From Arthrobacter sp. PM3 (GTDB taxonomy: Bacteria; Actinomycetota; Actinomycetes; Actinomycetales; Micrococcaceae): a DNA stretch of 54,218 nt. Both the position numbers and the translations under genes were made by a program. The stretch spans positions 2,896,679-2,950,896 of the forward strand of contig NZ_CP022314.1 of assembly GCF_003352915.1 (NCBI RefSeq), in the 5' to 3' direction. How positions within the stretch are numbered: position 1 is the stretch's first letter; each line of letters begins with the position of its first letter. Under the pieces are notes generated by a model. The model did not search any database and was not told the DNA's origin. It saw only the letters and a program-made list of their open reading frames with translations. Shown here piece after piece: positions 25,894 to 34,320 of the stretch.

Positions 25894-26465
25894 CCGCGAC
25901 CAGCGTAAGGACGCTGCGCCGGCTGCCCGGGCTGCGGCACACCGACCACGTCGGCCTGACCGTTCCAAACCTCGAGGACGCCATCCGGTTCTTCGTCGAG
26001 GTGCTCGGCGCCGAGGAGCTGTACCGCTCCGACCGCGGACCCGACGAAGAGTTCATGCCCACGAATTTCGCTGTCCCTGCTGACGCCCGGCTCACCCTCG
26101 CGATGCTGCGACTGCCCCCTAACCTGAACATCGAACTTTTCGAATGGAGCAGCACCGAGCGGCGGGAAACCCCGCCGCGGCACTGCGACGCCGGCGGGCA
26201 CCACCTGTGCTTCGTGGTCGACGACGTCGACGAAGCGATCGCGGTGCTACAGGAAATACCCGGCGTCCGCGTGCTGGGGGAGCGTAAGGAAGTCGCCGGC
26301 GACAGTCCGCGCGTGGCCGGCAACCGCTGGACCTACTTCATCACCCCTTGGGGGCTGCTGATGGAAATCGTCGACCGATCCCGCGTCGCAGCCCCACCCC
26401 GGCTCGTCGGTCCCTCGGACTGGACAGCCACCCAAAACACATCCCGGAAGGACATTCAACAATGA
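25890..26465 (+). CDS. VOC (glyoxalase-like) family protein
   Basis: 191 residues, one vicinal-oxygen-chelate domain pair. Metal-ligand candidates are H17 in LRHTDHVGLTV, ELFEW near residue 85, the histidines in AGGHHLCFVVDD and the glutamate in LLMEIVD near the end. It starts at ATG 25890, overlapping the LacI stop by four bases. Proteins of this fold act as lyases, isomerases, epimerases or dioxygenases. Position between a LacI regulator and a TIM-barrel isomerase suggests isomerisation or lyase chemistry on a keto-sugar. A VOC domain next to a xylose-isomerase-like barrel recalls QuiC dehydroshikimate dehydratases, where the two are fused. Function unassigned. Confidence 0.78.
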   Translation: MTATSVRTLRRLPGLRHTDHVGLTVPNLEDAIRFFVEVLGAEELYRSDRGPDEEFMPTNFAVPADARLTLAMLRLPPNLNIELFEWSSTERRETPPRHCDAGGHHLCFVVDDVDEAIAVLQEIPGVRVLGERKEVAGDSPRVAGNRWTYFITPWGLLMEIVDRSRVAAPPRLVGPSDWTATQNTSRKDIQQ

Positions 26466-27364
26466 GGCTTGCAGGTCACACACTCGGCACCCCGGACCAT
26501 ACGGTCCCCCAGGCACTAAAGCTCTTCCGAGCCGCCGGGCTGGATGCCGCCGAAGTCATCTACCAGGACGGCTACACCTCAGGACTCCCCCAGGGAGACC
26601 GGCGCGCCGCGATGGAGGCACTGAAAGCGGCAGAGGGCGAGGGCCTGCCCATCATTGGCCTCACGCCCTACACCACAGCCATCAACTCCTTGGATGACAG
26701 TGAGTGGCGTGGGGGAGTCGACGAATTCCGCGGCGCGATTGAGACCGCTCACCTTCTCGGGGCCGACCGGGTGCGCGTGTACGCGGGATCCTGGCATCCG
26801 GGCGACTCCGATCATGACCGGCGATGGGCCAAACTGCGGGAGGCCCTGCAGACCCTGGCACCCGAGGCTGAACAGGCCGGCGTGCGGCTGTGCGTGGAGA
26901 ACCACTTCGGCACCATGACCCAGACCGCGGCAGAAACCGCCGCGCTCGTCCGCGAAGTTGCCCACCCCGCCGTTCGCGTTCTCTACGACCAGGCCAACCT
27001 CACCTTCACCCACGACGAGACGTTCGAGGAGGCCTTTGCTGTCCAGGGCGACCTGATCGGTCACGTCCACGTTAAGGACCTCGTCTTCACCGATCCCTCG
27101 GCGGCCTTCCGCGCCACGGAAACGGCCCGCGTCGACGCATCGGAGCGTGCCGTTCGGTCCCGGGTCGTCGGCACCGGTGTCCTTCCCTGGCCACAGATCC
27201 TCGCTGCCCTGCTGCGCCACGGCTACGATGACCTGCTGAGCATCGAGTACGAGTACCGCTGGCACCCGCAAGACCTCCCAAGCCCCGAGACAGGTTTCCG
27301 GGAATCCGCGACCGCAATGCGCGCAATGCTTTCTGAACTGGCAGAAATGGAGAACGCCCGATGA
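26462..27364 (+). CDS. Sugar phosphate isomerase/epimerase-type TIM-barrel protein
   Basis: 300 residues from ATG 26462, four bases inside the VOC gene. The xylose-isomerase-like barrel shows RLCVENHFGTMTQT (Glu and His), VLYDQANLTFTHDE (Asp), IGHVHVKDLVF (His, His, Asp) and SIEYEYRWHP (Glu), a complete divalent-metal site. Similar proteins include inosose dehydratase, ketose 3-epimerases and the lyases that cleave 3-keto-glycosides after Gfo/Idh oxidation. It is directly coupled (ATGA) to a Gfo/Idh/MocA gene downstream. That pair is the pattern expected for oxidise-then-eliminate chemistry. Only about a third of its residues match the other TIM-barrel protein (19800-20621) by eye. Confidence 0.82.
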   Translation: MRLAGHTLGTPDHTVPQALKLFRAAGLDAAEVIYQDGYTSGLPQGDRRAAMEALKAAEGEGLPIIGLTPYTTAINSLDDSEWRGGVDEFRGAIETAHLLGADRVRVYAGSWHPGDSDHDRRWAKLREALQTLAPEAEQAGVRLCVENHFGTMTQTAAETAALVREVAHPAVRVLYDQANLTFTHDETFEEAFAVQGDLIGHVHVKDLVFTDPSAAFRATETARVDASERAVRSRVVGTGVLPWPQILAALLRHGYDDLLSIEYEYRWHPQDLPSPETGFRESATAMRAMLSELAEMENAR

Positions 27365-28356
27365 ACGGCCAGCGCCTCCGCGTCGGCGTTATCGGCGCTG
27401 GCAACATCGCCACCATTGCCCAACTGCCCACACTCGTCCAGCGCGAGGATGTCGAACTGGCAGCCCTGGTATCCCGGCGCGAGGACCCGGGGCACCTGGT
27501 CCGGCGCTGGGGTTTCGGCGCCGCCTATCGGTCAGTGGAGGACATGCTGGAGGCGCAGGATCTGGACGCCGTCTTCGTCCTCACACCCCGGTCCGAACAC
27601 GCCCACGCCGTCCAGCTGTGCCTTAACAACGACGTCGACGTGTTCTGCGAAAAGCCCCTTGCCCCGGCCACGGAAGAAGCCGAGCGTCTGGCGGACCTCG
27701 CCGACGAGCGCGGCCGCATCCTGATGGTCGACTTCAACCGCCGCTACGCACCCGTCTACACCGCCGGCCGCGAGCTGTTCGGCGCGAAAGGCGCGACTTT
27801 CTGCGTCGCCCAAAAGAACCGCCCCGGATCGGAATACCGCGCGACGTTCGAGAACGCCATCCACATGGTCGACCTGCTGCGCTGGTACTGCGGCGGCGAA
27901 CCGGTGGACGTGGCCGCCCACGCCGCCGGTAATGACCCCTGGGAAGAAGACGGCACCGCAGCCATCATCCGCTTCAGCACCGGCAACACCGGGGTACTCC
28001 TGGCGGCCCGAACCGCGGGCGCCTGGAACGAGAAACTCGACGCCTACGGCGACGGCAAGACCGTGGAAGTGCGCGCGCCCGAAACAGTGTCGACCACCGT
28101 CCGGGGAGTCACCACATCACGCGAACTCAGCTCCGAAGCCTACGGCTGGGCAACAGCGACCGACACACTCGGCTTCTCCGCCGCCGTCCACCACTTCCTG
28201 GACCGGGTTGCCGACCGGGAACAGCCACTGACCTCCGGTCGCGAAGCCGTCCACACCCAGCGCCTGCTCGACCGGATCCTCGCCGCCTCCGGACTGCCCA
28301 CCGAAGAACAAGAAGGCCGGCAATGGGCAAGCCACGCCACCAGCGGCAACAGATAG
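27361..28356 (+). CDS. Gfo/Idh/MocA family oxidoreductase
   Basis: 331 residues. The N-terminal dinucleotide motif VGVIGAGNIATIAQLP is canonical, unlike the first Gfo/Idh/MocA protein of the operon. CEKPLAP (about 94-100) supplies the EKP lysine and FENAIHMVDLLRWYCGG the catalytic His-containing helix. ATG overlaps the stop of the TIM-barrel gene. It ends the tightly packed block; 210 bp then separate it from an SDR gene. With two oxidoreductases of this class and two TIM barrels, the pathway may oxidise, isomerise and eliminate a glycoside or cyclitol. Substrate unknown. Confidence 0.85.
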   Translation: MNGQRLRVGVIGAGNIATIAQLPTLVQREDVELAALVSRREDPGHLVRRWGFGAAYRSVEDMLEAQDLDAVFVLTPRSEHAHAVQLCLNNDVDVFCEKPLAPATEEAERLADLADERGRILMVDFNRRYAPVYTAGRELFGAKGATFCVAQKNRPGSEYRATFENAIHMVDLLRWYCGGEPVDVAAHAAGNDPWEEDGTAAIIRFSTGNTGVLLAARTAGAWNEKLDAYGDGKTVEVRAPETVSTTVRGVTTSRELSSEAYGWATATDTLGFSAAVHHFLDRVADREQPLTSGREAVHTQRLLDRILAASGLPTEEQEGRQWASHATSGNR

Positions 28357-28566
28357 ACGGTGTTTGCCCCTTGGGCTGCGGACGCCGCCCAGCCCGGGCC
28401 TGAAGGCATGCACGTGCCCTGCGCGTTCATGACAGCAGCGACGACTACAGGCACGCCACACCTGCCAACAAACACCCGTATAAGGAACTCTGAAGGTGAA
28501 ACGAGCTACCCGCAAACCACCACCTGGAGAGCAGTACACCAGCCAGCACAGGAGCGGAATATTCAA

Positions 28567-29316
28567 ATGAGTCTCAAGGACCAGATCGTTCTGGTGACGG
28601 GATCGAGCGGCGGCATCGGCAATGCGCTCGTCGATGCACTCACAGCCGCCGGCGCCATGGTTGTCGGCGCCGACCGCGCCCCCAAGGAGAGCCAAACGCT
28701 GGCCGACTTCTTCCCGCTCGACGTCACCTCGGAAACGCAATGCGCCGCCGTCGTCCGCGACACCACAGCGAAGTACGGGCGCATCGATGCCCTCGTGCAC
28801 GCAGCCGGAGTCCTGGGCGTCACGCCCGAGATCATGGAGACAACGACGGAAGAATTCGACTCCATCATGCGGATCAACGCCTCCGGCACATTTTCAATGG
28901 TCCGGGAAACCGCCCAATCAATGATCGGGACCGGAACGGCCGGCGCCATCGTTATCCTCTCCTCAGTGGCAGCCAAAGAAGCACGCCTCAACTACTTGCC
29001 CTACAACGCAAGCAAACTCGCGGTACTCCACATCATGTGGTCCTTCGCTCAACTGCTTGGCCCCAACGGCATATCGGTCAACGCCATCGCGCCTGGCCCG
29101 GTAAACACTCCCATGTGGGCACAATTTGCAAAAGACTCAGGACCGGACGCAACCGCCAACCGGGCCAAGCGCGCCGCCCAACTTCCCATGCGCCGGTTCG
29201 CCGAACCAGACGAAGTCGCCCGCGCCATCCTTTTCCTGGCCGACCCGGACAACCGTTACATAACCGGCGTATCCCTGGATGTGGCAGGCGGCGCGCACCT
29301 CGGTATGGGGACCTGA
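28567..29316 (+). CDS. SDR family oxidoreductase
   Basis: 249 residues from ATG 28567, preceded by GGAGCGGAA. An earlier in-frame start about 200 bp upstream is rejected because its N terminus is not SDR-like. TGSSGGIG binds the cofactor, HAAG stands for NNAG, SSVAAKEARLNYLPYNASKL gives Ser, Tyr and Lys, and DVAGG closes the fold. NAD(P)-dependent oxidation of a sugar or sugar-acid hydroxyl (2-keto-3-deoxy pathways use such SDRs) fits the context. It is the last gene of the island; past it begins repeat-rich, gene-poor DNA. Confidence 0.84.
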   Translation: MSLKDQIVLVTGSSGGIGNALVDALTAAGAMVVGADRAPKESQTLADFFPLDVTSETQCAAVVRDTTAKYGRIDALVHAAGVLGVTPEIMETTTEEFDSIMRINASGTFSMVRETAQSMIGTGTAGAIVILSSVAAKEARLNYLPYNASKLAVLHIMWSFAQLLGPNGISVNAIAPGPVNTPMWAQFAKDSGPDATANRAKRAAQLPMRRFAEPDEVARAILFLADPDNRYITGVSLDVAGGAHLGMGT

Positions 29317-29520
29317 GAGCAGCGAGGCAAGGAGGAGGAGATCTTGGCCTCGCGAAGGGACCGTGGATACGAGCGGTGGCTGCGTGTGGTCGATTCTGGC
29401 GGAACAAACCCTTAGAATCGCCAAAATGTAATCACCTGCTTGGTGCTCCCGCTGAACTTTCACACTCGAAGAAACCGACCCATTCCCAATTGCGGTTGCA
29501 CCGGACTCAACCGGCACTAC

Positions 29521-29665
29521 TGTCCACACTTTTTGTCTCGGAATGGCTCGTATAGTCCTCAGACTCTTTCGGATTCCGCATGCTCTCGCGGACTTCCACT
29601 GTTTTAAGGGTGGGAATGTAGTTCGAGTCCCACCTCGGGCACGACGTTTTCCCTCGTCAGAGGGA
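29521..29665 (+). repeat. Dispersed repeat R2, copy A, with tRNA-Leu-like 3' end
   Basis: Shares GTCCACACTT, GGATTCCGCATG, GGGAATGTAG and the core GTTCGAGTCCCACCTCGGGC (29621-29640, followed by AC) with copies near 34 kb, 36.4 kb and 48.6 kb. The core reads as the T loop, T-stem 3' side and acceptor 3' strand (CTCGGGC) of an actinobacterial tRNA-Leu. The 5' T-stem and the rest of a tRNA are absent. Confidence 0.7.
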
Positions 29666-29986
29666 ATTTTGCTTTGACGTGTGTACAAAGCTTGTTCGCG
29701 TCGCTCTGACGCGAGTTGCGCGGGCTGTGGCCTGGCCGCCGCAGTGGCCTGTTCAGGTGTGTGGGTGGCGGGTTCAAGTCCTTGGCTGGTGGTCTTCCGC
29801 CTGCTGAGGTGGGGTTATTCGGTTCCTCGTTCCGGTTTGGTCGGGTGGGCCTGGGGTGGCCTACACCTATTCATGGGCCGGCGGAGCAGGGACGACATGA
29901 CCACAGCGATGTCGACGTTGGCTTCCGGGTAAGTGTTCCGGGGACCGTTCGAGAAGCCCTGTACCTGTGTTAGTCCAGCCAAAGAG
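29666..29986. other. Gene-free stretch between repeats
   Basis: No gene recognised on either strand. The frames that are open have skewed composition and no ribosome sites. It separates repeat R2 copy A from R1 copy b. Confidence 0.5.
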
Positions 29987-30156
29987 GGTGTGGACATTTT
30001 CCACACTTATATCCGCTTTATTGAGGGTGGCAGGAGCCGCGTCCGGTGTCACGTTTGGACCTCGGAGTTCCTTGCGGCTGTGTCAGAACAGAACGAAACC
30101 GAGCCAAATCTGACGAGCTCTCACCATAGCCGGGCGTCAGCTTGGGGCGTGTCTCA
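29987..30156 (+). repeat. Dispersed repeat R1, copy b
   Basis: Matches 11521-11692 with about 90 percent identity by hand. Here the opening palindrome is perfect, GTGTGGA-CATTT-TCCACAC. Its halves TGTGGACA and TTTTCCACA resemble DnaA boxes, but nothing else origin-like is near. Confidence 0.85.
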
Positions 30157-30285
30157 AATGGACATGAGGCGACGACAGCAGGCTTACTAACAGTCCGGGT
30201 CGACGCCTTCACCGTAAGTAGAACCTGAACGCTGCCCGTTGCCGCCGGTCATCGGTTCTGGCGGGAGATGGGCTTAGGGCCCACA

Positions 30286-30590
30286 CTATGGATCGATCTG
30301 GTAAGACTGAAGCCGTCCGACTGCTGGAGCAGCCGTGATTTTTACCTTGTCCCAGCGAGTTGGGCTCAACTCGATTTGGATTGCCAGGGCAGTGCAAACG
30401 GCAGCGGCTTGGAGGACTTCAGCTTCGCGTTCCGGTCCGGGGCTGGCGTCGAGTAGGAAGGCTATGCCGTTGTTGTGGGCGAATCCTGCAGACGCCCACA
30501 GGAGTGTCTCTTCCGGGTAGCCCCGGCCCCCGCCGTAGCCGGCGTATTCAACGAGGGTGGGCAGGGGGCCGGTGGCGCCCCGGGGACTAC
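30286..30590 (-). pseudogene. Unrecognised C-terminal protein fragment
   Basis: An open frame of about 100 codons without a start codon, stop TAG at 30286-30288. It reads convincingly as protein: LPTLVEYAGYGGGRGYPEE, LLWASAGFAHNNGIAFLLDA, then EVLQAAAVCTALAIQIELSP. It touches the end of the SDR remnant upstream, so both are probably broken genes joined by deletion. I do not recognise the family. Confidence 0.5.
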
Positions 30591-30862
30591 GCAGCCAGGC
30601 TGTTGACCAGGATGTCCAGCCGGCCGAACCGTTCCACGGTCTGGTCCACGGCGGACTGCGCCTGGGCGTGGTCGGTGATGTCGGCTTCGATGACCAGCGC
30701 GGTGCCGCCGGCCTTCTCGATCTCGGCGGCGAGGGCCTGCAAACGGTCCCGTCAGCGGGCCACGAGCGTCACGGAGGCGCCGAGCTGCCGGGCTGTGGCC
30801 GCGCCGATGCCGCTGCTGGCACCGGTGACGAGCCCTGCGGTTCCGGTCAGTTTCGATGTCAT
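30587..30862 (-). pseudogene. SDR gene remnant with nonsense mutation
   Basis: ATG 30862 begins an SDR N terminus: TGTAGLVTGASSGIGAATAR. Codon TGA at 30752-30754 interrupts it where CGA (Arg) is expected, and the frame then continues DRLQALAAEIEKAGGTALV and FGRLDILVN before ending just where NNAG should follow. The C-terminal 60 percent with the catalytic Tyr/Lys is missing. It lies just upstream of an intact SDR gene's end and is a different paralogue. Confidence 0.85.
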
Positions 30863-30977
30863 GTGTGGGTTCTCCCTAGGTGTTTGTACCCGTTTTGGGC
30901 AGCCGCAAGCCATTGGCGTCCCTCGGGTCTGTAGTGGGCGACGGCGGGAGTCCCCGCCGTCGTCCCTTGCCTAGGTG

Positions 30978-31841
30978 TCAGGCGTCGTCGTGCGCGAGGT
31001 TGCTGGAGAGCTCGCGGTGGGCGTTGGCCTGGTCTTGGAGTTGTTTGGCCCTGGAATCGAACAGGCCGACAGCATCGGCGCCGGCGGCGAACCGCAGGGG
31101 CAGCTCGTCCAGTTCGGCCAGGTGGATCAGGGCGGCGGCGAGTTTGGCCGGGTCCCCGCCCTGTTGTCCGTTCATGCCCTTCCACGCGGTGACCGTCTGC
31201 TCGGTCCGCTCGGCGTAGTCCTCGATGGTGGATGCGGCGTAGCTGGTGGATTCGGGGGTGAGCAGCTCGGTGCGGAAGAACCCCGGCTCCACGATCATGG
31301 TGCGGATGCCGAACGGGGCGACTTCGGTAGCCAGGGACTCCGCCCAGCCCTCGACACCGAACTTCGACGCCGCGTAGGCGGTGAGGAATTCCCCGCCGGC
31401 GATGCCGGCGGTCGAGGAGATCGTGACGAGCAGGCCGGAGCGCTGGGCCCGCAGGACCGGCAGGGCGGCGCGGGTGACGTTCATGGGCCCGAACATGGTG
31501 GTTTCGACCTGGGCACGGAAGTCCTCCGGGGTGATTTCCTCGAAGAACCCGGCGTAGAAGTTCCCGGCGTTGTTGACCAGGACGTCGATCCGGCCGAACC
31601 GGTCCACGGCGGCTTGTACGGCGGCCGTGGCGTCGGCGGGGTCGGTGACGTCCAGCCTGACGGCCAGAAGGGCGTCGTTTTGGCCGATCGCCCGGGTGAC
31701 CTTTTCCGGGTTTCGGCCGGTGGCAACCACGGCGTGGCCGGCGGCCAGGGCCGCCTTGGCGATGTCGGTGCCCATGCCGCGGCCGGCACCGGTGATGAAC
31801 CAGACCTTCTTGCCGGCCACGGTTTCGTTCTGTTCAGTCAT
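30978..31841 (-). CDS. SDR family oxidoreductase
   Basis: 287 residues from ATG 31841, preceded by AGGAAAGA. TGAGRGMG cofactor motif, NNAG in LVNNAGNF, ISSTAGIAGG, YAASKFGVEG catalytic Tyr/Lys. The rest, EPGFFRTELL, fits the subgroup often annotated as oxidoreductase in XRE-regulated pairs. The start overlaps the end of the XRE/MmyB-like regulator gene by eight bases, a gene pairing common in actinobacteria. Both are probably controlled by the palindrome upstream of the regulator. Substrate unknown. Confidence 0.87.
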   Translation of the reverse strand: MTEQNETVAGKKVWFITGAGRGMGTDIAKAALAAGHAVVATGRNPEKVTRAIGQNDALLAVRLDVTDPADATAAVQAAVDRFGRIDVLVNNAGNFYAGFFEEITPEDFRAQVETTMFGPMNVTRAALPVLRAQRSGLLVTISSTAGIAGGEFLTAYAASKFGVEGWAESLATEVAPFGIRTMIVEPGFFRTELLTPESTSYAASTIEDYAERTEQTVTAWKGMNGQQGGDPAKLAAALIHLAELDELPLRFAAGADAVGLFDSRAKQLQDQANAHRELSSNLAHDDA

Positions 31842-32823
31842 GTGTTGGTTCTGTCTTTCCTGGAGTGTGTGTCCCTGGCTGGGCGCGGGGGCGCGTTTCG
31901 GGGACGGTGGATCCACCGGCAGGACCGCCGGCGGTGGCTGTGTCGGGCGGCGATGCCGCCCAGCTGGCGAGGAATGCCAGCGCGTTTTCGGATGCAGAGC
32001 CCGGCTCCGCTGTGAAGGTGAACAGGGTCTGTCCCTCGTCGCCGGGAAGGTCCAGCGTCTCGTACTGCAGGGACAAATCTCCGGCGACCGGGTGGTGGAA
32101 GCGCTTGGTCCCGGTGGTGTGGATGCGTACGTCGTGCCCGGCCCATAGCGCGGCGAACAGCCCGCTGCGCGTGGTCAGCTCTCCGACCAGCTCGTTCAGG
32201 GCCCGGTCATGGGGGTTCCGGCCCGCTTCCAGGCGTAGCATCGCGACCGTGGTGGCCGCGATCGCGCGCCAGTCCGGGTAGAAGTCTGCTGCGCCCGGGT
32301 CGAGGAAGATGTAGCGCGCCTGGTTCGGCAACCGGCGCGGAGCGTCCGGCGCCGGCGGTTCGGCAAAGGTGAACACCGGCCCGTACAGCGCCCGTCCCAG
32401 CGGGTTGGCTGCCAGCACGTCGGAACGGCCGTTTTGCACCATGGCGGCCACTCCGGTCATGCCGTCCAGCAGGCGAAGCACCCCGGGACGGACCCGCTGC
32501 TGCGGCGGCCGGCGGGCCATACGGCGCGCCGGCGTTTTGGATGTCCGTGCCAGGTCCATCAGGTGGGCCCGCTCGGCATCGTCCAGCTGAAGCGCTGAGG
32601 CCACTGCCTCAAGCACAGAATCTGAGACGCCGCGTAGGCTGCCGCGTTCCAGCCGCGTGTAGTAGTCAGCGCTCACCCCGGCAAGCTGCGCCACTTCTTC
32701 CCGGCGCAGGCCGGGCACACGCCGCAACTCCCCGTAGCTGGGGATGCCGGCCTGCTCCGGGCTGATCTTCGCGCGACGCGAGATCAGGAAATCACGGATG
32801 TCGTTCTTTCTGTCCACATCCAC
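31834..32823 (-). CDS. XRE family regulator with MmyB-like ligand domain
   Basis: 329 residues. The helix-turn-helix includes RRVPGLRREEVAQLAGVSAD and YYTRLERGSLRG (about 30-70). The C-terminal MmyB-like domain (about 105-280) includes NPLGRALYGPVF and the end YETLDLPGDEGQTLFTFTAE. GTG 32823 is chosen (GTG 32817 and TTG 32826 are near). Longer upstream starts lack homology and would cover the palindrome at 32854. It probably represses itself and the coupled SDR gene. The last 40 residues are Pro/Thr-rich tail. Confidence 0.87.
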   Translation of the reverse strand: MDVDRKNDIRDFLISRRAKISPEQAGIPSYGELRRVPGLRREEVAQLAGVSADYYTRLERGSLRGVSDSVLEAVASALQLDDAERAHLMDLARTSKTPARRMARRPPQQRVRPGVLRLLDGMTGVAAMVQNGRSDVLAANPLGRALYGPVFTFAEPPAPDAPRRLPNQARYIFLDPGAADFYPDWRAIAATTVAMLRLEAGRNPHDRALNELVGELTTRSGLFAALWAGHDVRIHTTGTKRFHHPVAGDLSLQYETLDLPGDEGQTLFTFTAEPGSASENALAFLASWAASPPDTATAGGPAGGSTVPETRPRAQPGTHTPGKTEPTHD

Positions 32824-32853
32824 CAAGCTACGCAGCCCCGGCAGCCGGTGGTA

Positions 32854-32868
32854 GTGTCTATCAGACAC
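32854..32868. promoter_or_regulatory. Operator candidate for the XRE/SDR pair
   Basis: GTGTCTATCAGACAC: perfect 6-bp arms around ATC, 31 bp upstream of the regulator start. The position is that of a promoter for a short-leader transcript, as expected for autorepression. Confidence 0.65.
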
Positions 32869-33013
32869 CCCCAAGCCGGGCGGAAAGGGCACGGTACCGG
32901 ACGCCGGTGGCTGGTCCGGGCTGGTGCATGCGGGGCATTGATGGAGGTGTTCTCCGGCGGGTAGGCCGCAGGTCAGGCTTTTTGCAGAGGGGATCGGGCT
33001 GCAAGGGCCTGCG

Positions 33014-33032
33014 TGGTACTGGTTTGGTACCA
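33014..33032. promoter_or_regulatory. Operator candidate of the antitoxin/toxin pair
   Basis: TGGTAC and GTACCA pair across 7 bp, eight bases before the antitoxin ATG. The same arrangement is kept at 52376-52392 before a decayed copy of the antitoxin gene, which supports it as the autorepression site. Confidence 0.7.
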
Positions 33033-33039
33033 TGGGTGT

Positions 33040-33246
33040 ATGGCTATGAATCTGCGTGTTCCCGAAGAACTGGACCGGCGTCTGGAACAGCTCGCTGCCG
33101 AAGAGCATACATCCAAGTCCGCATTGCTGCTCCAGGGTGCAGAGCTTGTGCTGCAGCGTCACCGGCGCAGCCGTGACATCGGAGAGGGTTTGGATTTCGT
33201 CATGAGCCATGACGCGGAGCTCCTCACCCGCCTTGAGGATGCGTGA
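33040..33246 (+). CDS. Ribbon-helix-helix antitoxin
   Basis: 68 residues. The N terminus NLRVPEELDRRLEQLAAEEH is a ribbon-helix-helix DNA-binding fold of CopG/Arc type; the C terminus (RDIGEGLDFVMSHDAELLTR) is the probable toxin-binding tail. It overlaps the toxin gene (GTGA). Such antitoxins dimerise, block the toxin and repress their own promoter, here probably at the palindrome eight bases upstream, where the ribosome site would also lie. ATG 33046 is an alternative start. Confidence 0.87.
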   Translation: MAMNLRVPEELDRRLEQLAAEEHTSKSALLLQGAELVLQRHRRSRDIGEGLDFVMSHDAELLTRLEDA

Positions 33247-33611
33247 CCGCGTCCCTCGAAATCGAAGATGCGTTGCAGGTCGTTGACCGGTATGGGTTCC
33301 ATATCCGTGACATCGGGCTCCTGGCCTCGGCATTGGCGCGGCCGGCAACAACAGTCTTGGGTGCAGAGGTCTATCCGCAGCTGCCTATGAAGGCGGCAGC
33401 CCTAATGGAGTCGGTGGCGCGGTTCCACCCGCTGATCGATGGCAACAAGCGCACGGCGTGGACTCTGATGGTTTTGATGCTCTGGATCAATGGCTACCGG
33501 CATGACTTCACCACGGATGCGGCATTTGACCTCGTCGTGGGTGTGGCCGCCGGCGATGTCCCGCTTGAAGTCAGCGCCGGGCTAATTGCCACGCATCTCG
33601 TCAGGCGCTAG
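33243..33611 (+). CDS. doc: Doc-type (Fic fold) toxin
   Basis: 122 residues, full length for Doc. The Fic core motif is HPLIDGNKRTAW (about 61-72), with the catalytic histidine followed by DGNKR; upstream LMESVARF gives the preceding helix. Doc from phage P1 phosphorylates EF-Tu and stops translation. It starts at GTG 33243 inside the antitoxin stop, so it cannot be made without the antitoxin. In Doc systems toxin:antitoxin ratio tunes repression. Whether this one phosphorylates EF-Tu or AMPylates another target cannot be told. Confidence 0.9.
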   Translation: MTASLEIEDALQVVDRYGFHIRDIGLLASALARPATTVLGAEVYPQLPMKAAALMESVARFHPLIDGNKRTAWTLMVLMLWINGYRHDFTTDAAFDLVVGVAAGDVPLEVSAGLIATHLVRR

Positions 33612-33904
33612 CTAGACACCAGGCCCGTGGGCTTTCCCGGCTGGCTGCTTCTTGATCCATCAGGCGAGTCGGCGGAGGTCAGGTCATGAGCTGACTGAAC
33701 AGAGGCGACAGCGACCATGAAGGTCCAGGAAGCTGGCCAGGACGCTTGGCAAGCGTCTGGCTCTTTTGCGGCGTCCCGTCGGTCTCGGGGTGAAACCCAG
33801 AACTTCCTCAAGCGGAGCAAAATCTGTCAGGACAAAGAAGGACCGCGTCCCGTTGTTGCGGCGTGCGGTCGTTGGGCTGAGAGCTTTGAGGCGGCCAATT
33901 TGGG
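33612..33904. other. Gene-free stretch after the toxin gene
   Basis: No gene recognised. Weak hairpin at ACGCTTGGCAAGCGT (33742-33756), arms ACGCTTG/CAAGCGT overlapping at the centre, could act as a terminator or be chance. The rest carries no protein-like frame. Confidence 0.4.
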
Positions 33905-34060
33905 GTGTGTGCAACGTACACACTTTGGGCTGCGGATCGGGCCGTATATGGGTCAGACTGGGCCGGATTCGTTATGTTTCCGGGACTTGCCAGTGATTGC
34001 GGGGCCGGGAATGCAGCTCGAGTCCCACCTCGGGCACAGTGTTTCCGCAGGTCAGGAGCC
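33905..34060 (+). repeat. Dispersed repeat R2, copy B, next to an integrase fragment
   Basis: Begins with GTGTGTGCAACGTACACAC, then TTTGGGCTGCGGATCGGG, TTATGTTTCCGGG, CGGGAATGCA and core CTCGAGTCCCACCTCGGGC (34017-34035, followed by AC). The integrase fragment starts 65 bp after the core, the layout of an attachment site in a tRNA 3' end with its integrase gene. Confidence 0.7.
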
Positions 34061-34101
34061 TGTTGGGTCGCCAAGTGTGTACTCGAGCGTACCGTGTTCC
34101 T

Positions 34102-34320
34102 ATGGCCAGCATCGCTACACGCACCAAAAAGGACGATTCCAAGTCCTATATGGTGCGTTGGCGGGATCCGAAGACCCAGTCCAACCAAGGGCCCACCGTC
34201 GGAACGCTTCTTGAAGCCAAGACTCTGAAAAGGCTGCTGGACGCCAACGGCCAGTCCTTCGAGATTGCGCAGCATGCCAACCTCTCCAACGCCATGGGTG
34301 CATGTGCGGCGGGCATGTAA
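34102..34320 (+). pseudogene. Tyrosine recombinase (integrase) N-terminal fragment
   Basis: The frame MASIATRTKKDDSKSYMVRW followed by VGTLLEAKTLKRLLDANGQS and FEIAQHA looks like the arm-binding N terminus of an actinobacterial phage-type integrase. Homology stops near 34280; the rest of the frame is a read-through into another remnant. Core-binding and catalytic domains are missing. It lies directly after a tRNA-Leu-like 3' end, as expected of an integrase next to attL. Confidence 0.7.

Noticed and set aside
29600..29650. Possible functional tRNA gene at R2 copy A
   Set aside because: Only the T loop to acceptor 3' strand is present. The 5' T-stem does not pair, and no acceptor 5' strand, D arm or anticodon arm is found in the preceding 100 bp.
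29987..30010. Replication origin suggested by the paired DnaA-box-like sequences of R1
   Set aside because: Only one facing pair per copy, with no AT-rich unwinding region, further boxes, rep or dnaA gene nearby. Kept only as a property of the repeat.
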